This document shows, in pieces, positions 37,910 to 47,277 of a DNA stretch of 64,000 nt. The notes under the pieces are model-generated. The model was not told the DNA's origin. It was given only the letters and a program-made list of their open reading frames with translations, and did not search any database. The translations under genes were made by a program, and so were the position numbers. Within the stretch, counting starts at the first letter, position 1, and the number at the start of each line of letters is the position of its first letter. The DNA lies in the NCBI GenBank assembly GCA_907163375.1, contig CAJQUW010007055.1, forward strand, positions 186,001 to 250,000, given 5' to 3'. Source of the DNA: Prostheceraeus crozeri (taxonomy: Eukaryota > Platyhelminthes > Polycladida > Euryleptidae).

Positions 37910-40513
37910 TGAATAGCGATATCGGATCAAGAGCCCGCTGATATTGATAACATTAACCTTATTGCCTCCTATATTCATCTAAAGTTAGAAGTATTTGCCG
38001 GTATGTGTATACTCTAAAAAAATATTTTGCAATCAAAATCTTAAAAAAAAAAGCTGGCTTGAAAGTTAGCATTTACAGTGAAAAACTGCATTGAAAAGGA
38101 ACGTTGTTAGTGAGCTTTTATGACGACAATGTGAAAATTACCAGAGTGGTCAACGCAGAATCGAGTGGAGACTATATCTAGCATTTTTACACATCTTGCA
38201 CATATCTTCACTTTAGCTCAAATTTTTCTTCTGTATATTGAATTTCAAAAAAGTTCATGTTTCAAAAGAACGTTGATCGTGGGTATTGATTAGGAAGAGG
38301 ATAATCGAATTATCGATGATGTTACTGATTGAGACGACGCTGAACAGATATAATTTATAAATGCAAAATCTGTTCAAAAGTCATCAGGCATAAATACATG
38401 TATATCCTGTCAGAAGATCCGATTGACAGCTGCGTAGAACTGAACTAACACCGAATTTAGTGACAGCAACTAAAGTTTATGTTGCTGTGAAATAATATTA
38501 TGCTAAAGTGAAATATAGCTTATAGTTATAATTTTACTGAAAATTAAAAAACTACAAAACTCATAAGCAATATGCATCGGCAACCGCTAATTAAGATTGG
38601 AAACAATATTTTGACCCCACAACGGCAAAAAATTATGAGTAAAGAAGGAAGAGATCAACGCTATTCTACTGGCATCTCAGCAAACTTCGAACACCTTGGA
38701 ATGCCCTCAAATTGCTTTTGAAAAAACTGAAACAAAACTATAATTTTTGAAAATAGCTTACGTTTCAATAATATAAGCATTTCGAGCCCTATCCAACATT
38801 ATTTTTATCAATTGTTATCACGCATGAATGTGATATTCAACGACTTTGACATTGTCATTTTTGTTAAACGGTTTTTGAGGCGAAGATTCTTTCTGCGACA
38901 TTTTTCCTTTCTCCTCTAAATCTTCTCAAATTCCAACACTCAGCCGTTGATTTGCTCAATTTGGGTCTGCGATTCCAGTTGACAGGAGTGAAGCCTCGTT
39001 ACTAGTATGATTCGCATCAGCCATAGTCTACTGGCATCTGCTGTCGAATTTCGTAAAGACAAGGAGATTCTTAGATCACAAGTGAGGATTCCTTGCAACT
39101 GACAGCGCTGCAGGTTGATAGTGAGAAGGGAAGTCAGAATATTGGTAAAAATGAGATCGAAGCATGAGGAAAGCATCAGAGAATGTAAATGAAACTTCCT
39201 TTACTCGGCGAATTTGATGGACAAGTCTGTGTGGGACGGCTAGGTTGGAATGTACATAATTAATGATAGAAAATATCAAATCATAAATCAATGTACAAAT
39301 TGCAGACTTTCTCAGTTCAAATCTTTGACATGAAATAAGGGATATACGCATTGATATGACAAATAACGCATTGCAATTCAAAAACACCCCTATCTAGTAG
39401 CAGGCGAAATTCTAAATATTTTGAAATTTCTTCAAACTCAATTATTAGGAGTTTGCAGTTAGTCTAACTTGTATTATTTTCAATTTCTAGGTTATTTGTT
39501 TCATTAGAAATTTAGAAATTTCCATCTTCATTTCTATCTGTAATAAATTCTATCTGTAAATACTTGGGAATACAGCATTATAAAACAGAACACATAGAAA
39601 GTCGTCTTGGGAAGACTTCTTGTGAATCTAGTATTAAGAATCTAGTGCAAATCTACTTTGAAGTAGGCCTGCTACAAGTAGACTACTATGAAGAGTCTAC
39701 TATTCCTATTGTTTCTCCACTGATATTTATCAACCATTTGCCTCGAATATTGCTGTGCGCATTCACTGCTTCTTCCATCAGTCAATTCAAACTTTTAGAC
39801 TATAAACGTTTACAAACAGTAAACCAACAGATACGCATGTACTATAGGTTATATGAATGACAATTATTGTCGGGCTAGGTTTATTGTATGCATATGAAAT
39901 GTAAATCAAGCATTGTATTCTTATCAACAAATTTACATGCTTTCAATACAGCGATAAATCTACTTATACTAGACAACATTTATGATTCCCAGAGAATTGA
40001 TATGGTGTAGAAATGAAATTTCTTACCACACAGCAACTTTGTCTTATCCTATCCATGAATGATCTCAGGTGCTAGCAGTCCTAAATAAGTGCAACTATCT
40101 CAAACTTTGAAAGAGTGAATAGCAAAAATCATCGAGAAGTTACTTCGCAAAGAAATCGCGCGATTCCTGCATTCATGAATTGGGCGATTGATGTCACGAG
40201 ATTGATCGAATGGAATCGATTGACTGCGCCCTCTACAGGCCCGATCCCAATAACGCTACAATAAGGCTAGGCAAACCTGTCCAACCCATCGTTTTATAAC
40301 AGCGCACTTTTCTTCCTAACACGCTCTTAACCATGTTTAGTAGGAAAATAGCGGTTATTTTAAAGTAATGCAATGTTTTGTTTGATTACAATGTTGTCGA
40401 GCAATCAGATATCTGCACATCATTTATATTTTTAGACTAAGCACGTTATCGGATTCTTACATGCTGGATACCTTGTAGATCAGCTATTTCTATTTTCCCC
40501 AGCGTGCAAATCA
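37910..40513. other. no gene seen
   Basis: AT-rich DNA. Open frames at 38940-39176 (minus), 39076-39387 (minus) and 39564-39860 (plus) have no recognisable motif. The stretch just before 40514 may hold the unrecognised left end of the mariner-type element. Confidence 0.35.
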
Positions 40514-41599
40514 AATGTCTCGTATTGAGCTGCATGACCGAATTTTGATCGTTGAGTTGTACTATGAAAATGGGCGAAGTATTGCTGCTGCCCTAAGACG
40601 ATTCTCAACGATTTAAGGCTTGAAAACAAAATCCGAAGCCCGATATCCACTGTGAGTGCATTAATCGAGAATTTTCAGACAACAGGCAGTGTCGCCGGTT
40701 TGCCAAAATCAGGGAGACTTCGTGTGAGTGACGAACACATCGAACATGTTGCCGAACTTGTGACTACCACATCCGGAAGAGCAAGCATTGCTAAAGAAAG
40801 CGAAGACGTTGCCATTAGTCAAACAAGTACTCGAAAGATTATGAAATGCCATCTACGGATGCATCAACACCGAATTCATTTTGTGCAACAGTTGACTTCT
40901 TTGGACTGTACAAAGAGATTGAACTTTTGCTCATCAATGTTACAGCAGTTCTCCGAAAACGACCAATTTCTTCATAACATCTTATGGACTGATGTCGCTC
41001 ATTTTCATCTCTCCGGTGCAGCTAATTCGTGGAACACAATCAGCAATCCATATGAAATTCAAGAACAGTCACTTCACTGGACTGCTAAATCAACTGTTTG
41101 GGCTGGATTTACCCACAATGTCTTGCTTCCTCCTTACTTCTTTGAAGATTATGAGGTCAAAACAGTTGCGGTTAACGCCGCTGCGCGATGCCAACAAGTG
41201 ATCACCGATAATGTGAAACCTCATTTGACTCATAGAAGAATGTTGAAGAAGACATGGATGCAACAGGATGGAGCACCCCCTCACACATCCAAAGTCACTA
41301 AGCAGACTCTGAAGTCAGTCTTTCAGGAGAGAATAATCTCCAAGGTATTTCCAACGGAATGGCCCCCAAGAAGCCTTGACTTAAATCAGTGCGACTTTTG
41401 ACTGTGGAGCTACTTGAAAGCCAATGTATACACTCCTTCTCCGCGTACTTTGGAGGAACTCAAACAACGGATACGGGCAACTATGAATGACATTTCCATT
41501 GAGATGCTTCAAGCCACTTATGAGTCAGTTCCTATGTGGTTTCCTATGTTTGGTGCTGCATTGAAGCAAGGTAACCACATTAACCCAGAATATAATTGA
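40514..41599 (+). pseudogene. mariner-type DD41D transposase, broken
   Basis: The frame starts MSRIELHDRILIVELYYENG (a DUF4817-like helix-turn-helix head). It is interrupted by a one-step frameshift near 40600 and then runs from 40617 with GSVAGLPKSGRLRVSDEH. The catalytic residues are visible: WTDVAHFHL, WMQQDGAPPHTS and WPPRSLDLNQCDF, with 41 residues between the second and third Asp. A TGA at 41399-41401 replaces what is normally a Trp codon in the DFxLW motif, and the frame then continues in phase to 41599. Two lesions make it inactive. I could not locate its terminal repeats with certainty. Confidence 0.85.
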
Positions 41600-41905
41600 T
41601 TCATATGAAACCTCGTTTCTTTTCTACTGTTACACATATATTTTTACTTGAGAGAATCCCATAATCCTAGGTTTCCAAAAATGCAAGATACTACATTCAC
41701 TTGTTTTTTAACCAATAAGTCAACAAATGTTTATTTCCAAAATTATCGGAAAACATGGAGTACATACATGAACAGCATGTTAAAGAACACATTTCAAAAT
41801 ATGCGTGCGGTCGGTCTCAATGAAAACATCTCAAGGCAGCAATGAGAGGATAGTTTCCAAAACTTCTATCGTTGGATTTTGAATATTCATTGTATCAGAT
41901 CGTAA

Positions 41906-41911
41906 TTTGGT
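41906..41911. repeat. left target-site duplication of the Polinton
   Basis: TTTGGT immediately before the first AG of the left inverted repeat; the identical hexamer follows the right end at 63955-63960. Six base pairs is the duplication length made by Polinton/Maverick integrases. Confidence 0.95.
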
Positions 41912-42706
41912 AGTAGTAAGAAAACGGCGAACTTACGACCGGCGCCCCCCCCCTCTGGAACGACAGAGGTTGTAGTCTGTCGTGGTGTGCCGGCCAGGTT
42001 GGCCCACGTTCACAAAATGTTCGCTGACTCCCCCCCCTCTGGAACGGCAGAGTGTCGTGGTGGACTTGGGCGACCGCCAGGATTTGTCTTGAGGCTATAG
42101 TGTGTGATGTTTTTCGTGCAATCTGCTGAATGTTGGGTTGTAAAATGGGTTGTTTCGAGTGGAAGGAGTGCTCGGATGTGAAAACGGAGGCCAGATTTGG
42201 ATTCAGCGTGAAATTCTGCATCTGTATGGTGAATTTGAACGCAATCGGAGAGAAAAAATTTTCGCTGACGTCCCCCCCCCTCGGGAGAGCTCGCTTCGAT
42301 TTTGGCTTCCAGTGGACGGATTTTGTCGTGCCATAGCTCGTTTGAAAGCTAAGAGTGAGACAAATTCAGTGAAACAAACGGCTTGTTCATATCTGTCTTC
42401 GTTTAGATGTGAGACGCCATTTAAGATTTTGGGACATTGGCGAAAAACGACAGAGTTAGAATTTGGGACGTTTTGGGCTGCAGCTTCAAAACGAAGCATC
42501 GGATTGGAAAACGGATTTCAGATTTGGAATCAGCGTGAAATTCTGCATCTGTATGGTGAGTTTCAAGTCAATCGGAGAGAAAAAATTTTCAACATTTTTC
42601 GAAAAAACGACAGAGTTAGAATTTGGGACTTTTTGGTCTCTAGCGCCAAAACGAACCATCGGATGGGAAAACGGAGGCCAGATTTGGATTCAGCGTGAAA
42701 TTCTGC
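41912..42706. repeat. left terminal inverted repeat
   Basis: It matches the reverse complement of 63160-63954 over about 795 bp with few differences; the first 14 bases (AGTAGtAAGAAAAC) differ at one position. It contains runs of 8-9 C and repeats of a module with CAGATTTGGA(A/T)TCAGCG and GAAATTCTGCATCTGTATGG. Open frames in it are repeat by-products. Confidence 0.95.
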
Positions 42707-43025
42707 ATCTGTATGGTGAATTTGAACGCAATCGGAGAGAAAAAATTTTCGCTGACGTCCCCCCCCTCGGGAGAGCTTCCTTCGATTTTGGCTTCCAGTG
42801 GACGGATTTTGTCGTGCCATAGCTCGTTTGAAAGCTAAGAGTGAGACAAATTCAGTGAAACAAACGGCTTGTTCATATCTGTCTTCGTTTAGATGTGAGA
42901 CGCAATTTCAGATTTTGGGACATTGGCGAAAAACGACAGAGTTAGAATTTGGGACGTTTTGGGCTGTAGCTTCAAAACGAAGCATCGGATTGGAAAACGG
43001 ATTTCAGATTTGGAATCAGCTTGAT
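42187..43025. repeat. 490-bp tandem duplication reaching out of the left inverted repeat
   Basis: The module starting at 42187 begins again at about 42676, including the poly-C run and the GGCTTCCAGTGGACGGATTT text, and stops near 43025. The right end has only one copy. The left end therefore gained a partial second copy after the ends formed, probably by unequal exchange. Confidence 0.85.
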
Positions 43026-43032
43026 GTTATTG

Positions 43033-43084
43033 TCCAATGAGGATCATCATCCAATGAGAATCAAGCATTTCTATATAAATAGCG
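43033..43084 (+). promoter_or_regulatory. left inward promoter: two CCAAT boxes and a TATA box
   Basis: CCAATGAG occurs at 43034 and again at 43051, and TATATAAATA lies at 43072-43081, about 100 bases before the start codon of the first gene. It sits right at the inner edge of the left terminal repeats. The same CCAAT-CCAAT-TATA order precedes the polymerase gene. Confidence 0.75.
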
Positions 43085-43181
43085 AGCCTTCCACAGTGAG
43101 AATCATTCCATCGTTGAATCACATGAGTGACGGACGCACATTTTCTCTCTCTCTAGTTCCCTATTCTATTATCCAACTAAA

Positions 43182-43956
43182 ATGGTAAGTCGCTACTTTC
43201 CTCCCTCTCCTCCCTTGAACGTAAACTTAATACAATCTTTTTCATTTTCAGGCATCTACTCCATCTGCTGCACTAGTAGGACAAAATGGCGGTCAAGCGT
43301 TACAAGGTTCGCTACGATCAGATCATCTACAACTGAGGCCAGTGGAAGAAACAACCAAGGTACATAATCCTACACCGCTACAGCGTAAATTTAAACAAGT
43401 CTTGCGTTATGACGATCATAGCGTAGTACTCCAAACGGGAATGCTCCCTTCCACGGATGTCAAGATAATGCGCAATCAGTATGGGGACTACATACTGATC
43501 CCCGTGAGTCCATACATTCGCCACCAACTTGATATTATTGAGGAGTACGTGACATTAAATATGGACATTCCTACTCCTCTTGCTCAAGAGTGGATGGCGA
43601 GAGATGACAAGGATACTCCCTATAGAAAGATTTGGGATGGTAATCAAATTTGCCTACCGGTATCACATTGGTGCACTTACTATAAGAAGGAGGGAGATCA
43701 TTCAACATCCATCACATGCGACGAGCTCGGAGAAGGTGCTTGGGATATCCTTTTCAAAGTGAATGGGCTATATTATGGTCGACACAAGGATAATAAAATA
43801 GCCTCTCTCTCCATGCATATGGAATCCATCCTATATATTCCAAAACCACCCAACGTGGATGACATAATTGATCAAATCCTTAACAGCAGTGGTACGAAGC
43901 GCAAGTCGGAGAAGAATGCTGCATCAAAACGCAAATCAAAGAAGGAGAATTACTAG
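43182..43956 (+). CDS. unknown nuclear-type basic-tail protein with ATG-only first coding exon
   Basis: The ATG at 43182 is followed at once by an intron (GTAAGT at 43185 to TTTTCAG ending 43251, 67 nt); exon 2 runs 43252-43956, giving 235 aa. The protein begins M|ASTPSAALVGQ, has a mixed alpha/beta central part (VVLQTGMLPSTDVKIMRNQY, DYILIPVSPYIRHQLDIIEE) and a lysine-rich C-terminus (KRKSEKNAASKRKSKK) that looks like a nuclear signal. I do not recognise the family; DNA binding is plausible from the tail and from its place as first gene after the left promoter. The leader exon and intron are homologous to those of the polymerase gene at the other end of the element. Open and undamaged. Confidence 0.8.
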
Positions 43957-43988
43957 TCCTTTCCTAACTCTACCCTATGACAATTCGC

Positions 43989-44130
43989 CTATGTGCTTTG
44001 AGTGTCGTAGACGTGGTCTTATTAGATACATTTTACTTCTTCGTTGCCATCATATCATTTGTGTTTTTTTTTCGTGAAAAGCATCGATGTAATTCTTCAT
44101 TTTGTAATATGTTATAGAACGTTTCCTTAG
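43989..44130 (+). pseudogene. possible small RING-like relic
   Basis: From ATG 43989 the frame reads MCFECRRRG...LLRCHHIICVFF and then stops after a run of nine T. The spacing C-x2-C ... C-H-H-x2-C resembles the first half of a RING finger, as in the intact RING gene at 45198. A frame change in the T run would extend it. This could be an older duplicate of that gene or chance. Confidence 0.3.
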
Positions 44131-44169
44131 ATGTGTAATTTCCGTTTTAGGCTTCTATCATCATTTTTT

Positions 44170-44700
44170 ATGGATTGTGAGGGTGAACCTGTACAGGAGC
44201 TCATTGCTATTGCTATGAACAATTGGACATATCAGATTGTTAGTGTCTATCATCAACATGCCAACTGCGATCCCAATGTTGATCAATGGGCGAGAAAACA
44301 CATTCATGGACTTAATCTGAAATATTTGCAAGACTTTGGCTTTTCTTGTGAGAGTGCTCTTCTTATTGACTTTAGACGATGGTTAGCTGCTTTCAATGTT
44401 ATACGCATCTTTTGTAATAATCCTGGTAAGGAGAGGAAAGTATTTCCCAATCTAATCATTGATGATATTTTGCTCCCGCCTTGGGATAGTAGAGTGAATC
44501 AACACTACCATGAAGTCACGAAACGTTTTAAGGATTTGTGTGTTCCTATTTTGTCTGTTCGTTGTAGTAGCTACGTTCATAACCAATGCTTCTTTCCTCC
44601 TTACCTCAACACTGCCAAAGTCCTGTATGGTTATCATTGCTCGCTGTATGATAGTTACCAGCTGTATCTATTTTATCTCTTTCAAACCATTGATTTATAA
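44170..44700 (+). CDS. DEDDh-like 3'-5' exonuclease candidate
   Basis: 176 aa from the ATG at 44170 (an upstream in-frame ATG at 44131 is possible, but the text between looks like an intron end, TTTCCGTTTTAG). Motif I is M-D-C-E-G at the very N-terminus. RKHIHGLNLKYLQDFGF resembles the HG(I/L) helix of DnaQ-type exonucleases. The end has HCSLYDSYQLYLF, an H-x4-D motif III. Motif II is not clear: NNPGKE is found where an Asp would be expected, so activity is uncertain. It may trim or proofread element DNA; the polymerase's own exonuclease box III is altered. AATAAA follows at 44723. No stops. Confidence 0.6.
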   Translation: MDCEGEPVQELIAIAMNNWTYQIVSVYHQHANCDPNVDQWARKHIHGLNLKYLQDFGFSCESALLIDFRRWLAAFNVIRIFCNNPGKERKVFPNLIIDDILLPPWDSRVNQHYHEVTKRFKDLCVPILSVRCSSYVHNQCFFPPYLNTAKVLYGYHCSLYDSYQLYLFYLFQTIDL

Positions 44701-44784
44701 TGCATGCTTGTTACCGTTATTCAATAAATGTTACTATGAGAAGAGTTGTTTTCATGCAATGGATGGGTTAGACAAAGGGCGATC

Positions 44785-45195
44785 ATGTCTTTCTCAAACG
44801 ACTGCGGAACATTACATTTTCATAGACAAAGTTTAAAAGGAGCTGTTCAAGATTATGTGATAAATTTTCATAAAGATGAGACCGACATCGAAGCAGTGGT
44901 CGATGATGCTAGCACTCTATTTCTAGAGTTAATGAATACATTCTCTGATAGCATTATCATGGCGCGATTAGTTGCGAAAATTAAGTTTAGTCATTTTGGA
45001 AAGGAAGAGGTGGAAAGTCGCTCTTTCCATTTTGCTTCTTATTCAATGGAAGTGGTAGATCACCCCGAAGAATTTTTTAAAAGACATATGATAAAAATTG
45101 CTGAACGTCTTAACGCATTTAACCATCATGGCAGCAGTCTAGTGATTGAAGCGATTTCAGATATTCACATTCAACTTTCCATAAAGAAAAATTGA
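44785..45195 (+). CDS. stand-alone paralogue of a polymerase N-terminal domain
   Basis: 136 aa from the ATG at 44785. Its second half, FHFASYSMEVVD ... RHMIKIAERLNAFN ... SSLVIEAISDIHIQLSIKKN, lines up with residues about 165-250 of this element's polymerase (FHIPSSPATEVVD ... FHIQGLKLNIDKFNERDSGLVFDGI). This domain is seen N-terminal to Polinton-type polymerases and in other element proteins; its function is unknown. The stop TGA (45193-45195) is followed after AA by the ATG of the RING gene, so the two are tightly coupled. It may bind the polymerase or DNA in its place. Undamaged. Confidence 0.6.
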   Translation: MSFSNDCGTLHFHRQSLKGAVQDYVINFHKDETDIEAVVDDASTLFLELMNTFSDSIIMARLVAKIKFSHFGKEEVESRSFHFASYSMEVVDHPEEFFKRHMIKIAERLNAFNHHGSSLVIEAISDIHIQLSIKKN

Positions 45196-45197
45196 AA

Positions 45198-45521
45198 ATG
45201 CAGTGGTACTTGATTGTAGCACAACTGGTTTTCGAGCTATGTCTGCTCACTCTCGAAGTATATTCCTTCTGTACATGCGTCTATTATTTAGAAAAGGCTA
45301 GCAAATTCATATCTTCAAAAAGACTTGCTATAGACATCAGTAACGGTGAAACTATGTGTTGCGATGTATGTAAGCGAAAGGATGGAAATGAAAAGCGCAT
45401 CTTCATGAGATGTAAGCATGCTTTTTGTCAACGCTGTTTCATACGTAATTGCATTCAACTTTGCCAATGTAACCACTGTGATATTGCTCATTTCGAGTGT
45501 CACTTATGTCGCAATAGTTAG
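45198..45521 (+). CDS. membrane-anchored RING-type E3 ubiquitin ligase candidate
   Basis: 107 aa. Residues 3-30 (WYLIVAQLVFELCLLTLEVY and on) form one hydrophobic membrane segment. Residues 55-107 form a compact cysteine/histidine domain: CCDVC, then RCKHAFCQRC, then CQCNHC and CHLC, the C3HC4-like spacing of a RING finger. Such proteins pass ubiquitin from an E2 to a target. On a virus-like element this could serve host interaction or membrane egress (inference). It starts 2 nt after the upstream gene's stop. Undamaged. Confidence 0.75.
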   Translation: MQWYLIVAQLVFELCLLTLEVYSFCTCVYYLEKASKFISSKRLAIDISNGETMCCDVCKRKDGNEKRIFMRCKHAFCQRCFIRNCIQLCQCNHCDIAHFECHLCRNS

Positions 45522-45572
45522 TACCTATGCAAATGTGGTAAAGATAGGTTTTAGCAAAGACTAACACGGAAA

Positions 45573-45938
45573 ATGGCGAAACGTAAAATGACGAAACGTA
45601 AAAGTCAAAAGTCTTCAAAGTTTTCTTCAGCCATTCAAGCTCTCCGACGAATGAAAGCAAATCAGCGATACAATGCTATACGACATGCTAACGATAAATT
45701 CATTTGTGAAATTATTTCTCATGTGAGGAAGTTGAGGACGAAGAAATTAGCGCCAAAACAACGAAAGTTACTTAAGCGATATGCTACGAAACTGCGTTTC
45801 ATCTCCAATCCTAAAGTCACCCTTCAAAGAAAGAGCAAAACTCTAACACAAAAGGGCGGTTTCCTTTCAGCAATACTTCCAATGATAGCTCCTGCCGTGG
45901 GCAACCTATTGGGTAATATCTTTGGCTCTAAGCGTTAA
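45573..45938 (+). CDS. basic virion core-like protein with hydrophobic GG-tail (pX/VII-like)
   Basis: 121 aa, starting MAKRKMTKRKSQKSSKF. Residues 1-95 are very lysine/arginine-rich with a conserved-looking NDKFICEIISHVRKLRTKKL core. The C-terminus is QKGGFLSAILPMIAPAVGNL, an amphipathic membrane-active type tail. The layout of a basic, DNA-condensing body plus a GG-flanked hydrophobic tail resembles adenovirus core protein pX and proteins seen beside capsid genes in other Polintons. A GG site before the tail could be cut by the element's adenain-like protease (inference). Its stop lies 2 nt before an ATG of the ATPase gene. Undamaged. Confidence 0.6.
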   Translation: MAKRKMTKRKSQKSSKFSSAIQALRRMKANQRYNAIRHANDKFICEIISHVRKLRTKKLAPKQRKLLKRYATKLRFISNPKVTLQRKSKTLTQKGGFLSAILPMIAPAVGNLLGNIFGSKR

Positions 45939-45940
45939 TT

Positions 45941-46587
45941 ATGCAAATGTTGAATCTCAAAGTAATAAAATAGATTTCAGACTTCAATGTGATAAAGTTC
46001 TGACTGTATCAGGTCCATCTCATGCAGGTAAAACTGTTTTCGCGCTGAATTTATTGGATAAAAGAAGGGAGTTGTTTAAGGAACCTATCAATCGAGTGAT
46101 TTGGTGTTATGGTATTTATCAACCGTCCCTGTTTCAGGAATTGCAAAGTTGCAACTTTATTCGACATGAAGGAATTATTCCAGTGGATAAACTTCAGTCC
46201 AATGATGTTGTTGTATTGGATGATTTATTAAAAGAAAGTAAGAATTCAAAAGATGTTACAGATATGTTCACTCGTGCAGCACATCATAAAAGGTGTTTTA
46301 TCATCTATATCACACAAAATTTGTTTCCTGATGGAAAAGAAGCTCGTACACGAAACCTGAATACGCACTATTATGCTATCTTCAAGAATCAGCGAGATAA
46401 AAGTCAATTTGAAATTTTAGCGCGACAAGTTTCACCCAGAGGATCAAAAGCCTTAATTGAAATTTTTCAAGCAGCTACTGAAAAACCATACGGTTACTTA
46501 TTCATTGACTTTACGCAAGAGTGTCCGGAAGAATTTAGATTTCGAAGTGATATTTTGAAAACTCCCATGATTATCTACAAACTATGA
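45941..46587 (+). CDS. packaging ATPase of the A32/FtsK-HerA type
   Basis: Motor ATPase that pumps element DNA into capsids. Walker A is GPSHAGKTVF, Walker B is DVVVLDDLL, and a sensor-like CFIIYITQNLFP follows. About 215 aa, normal for Polinton ATPases. The coding frame is open from before 45922 but has no ATG before Walker A. The only suitably placed ATG (45941, two nt after the upstream stop) is in another frame and hits a stop after ten codons. Either a one-step frameshift has damaged the first 30 nt or start is non-AUG. The gene ends at 46587 with ATGA overlapping the next gene's start. Confidence 0.85.
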
Positions 46588-47276
46588 GTTCTTATTCTCG
46601 CATGATTGTTATTCCTCAGGATGAATATGTACAATTGACTGCCATGCAGCAAGTAAAGCAACCTCTTGCAAATCAAATGTATAGGAAAGAAATAGATTAT
46701 CAGCAAAATGTTCACATCAAAGATCCACATCGTGCTGTATTATTACAATCGGAAACTGTTGAACAATTGAAAAACTTGAAGAATAAGATGCGTGACTCTG
46801 TATCGACTGCTACACCTTTAGCATCTCGCGCACATGCCATATCTCTTTTCAACAGTATTGAACCCCATCTCAATGTAAATGATAGAGGAGAAATCATTAC
46901 AGATGAAAATAAAGTGATTGATGCTTCACGTTATGAAGACTTGATTCAGTATGCAACACGTAGAAAGCGCCGTCAGGGCTATGTTCCACCTGGTTGGACA
47001 TACTTTCTTAAACTATTGAAAAAGCATAATGTGCCAAAATTTGCTCTAAATAATGAGACATTGAAAGAACTTGATTCAACAGTGGCTACTGCTCCAATGC
47101 TTCAGACGATGAAAATGCCAACAAATTGATTTAAGGCGTCACCTGCTACATCCCCTCCCACACTTACTAAGCAAACAAGAGGAAGAACTCGACGTAGATC
47201 TACATCACCACTAAAACTAGTAAAAGGAAAACGTAAAACAGCTTCTCCCAGGAAATACATGTTCTCAGACTATTAA
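46584..47276 (+). pseudogene. unknown Polinton structural-type protein, one internal stop
   Basis: The ATG at 46584 overlaps the ATPase stop (ATGA). 181 codons run to a TGA at 47127-47129; the same frame then continues to TAA at 47274-47276 with a basic Ser-Pro-rich tail (TRGRTRRRSTSPLKL ... KRKTASPRK). The body has helical, glutamine-rich parts and a conserved-looking RRKRRQGYVPPGWTYFLKLL segment. It lies between ATPase and integrase. I do not recognise a biochemical role; a basic tail next to capsid genes suggests a virion DNA-binding or scaffold part. The stop removes the tail unless read through. Confidence 0.6.
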
Positions 47277-47277
47277 T

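Noticed and set aside
42150..42822. Open frames of 119-182 codons in the inverted repeats of the Polinton
   Set aside because: They recur in tandem modules and in both ends, include poly-C-derived glycine or proline runs, and have no promoter or family match.
46712..46897. Minus-strand frames opposite capsid-block genes
   Set aside because: Shadows of the forward genes without their own signals.
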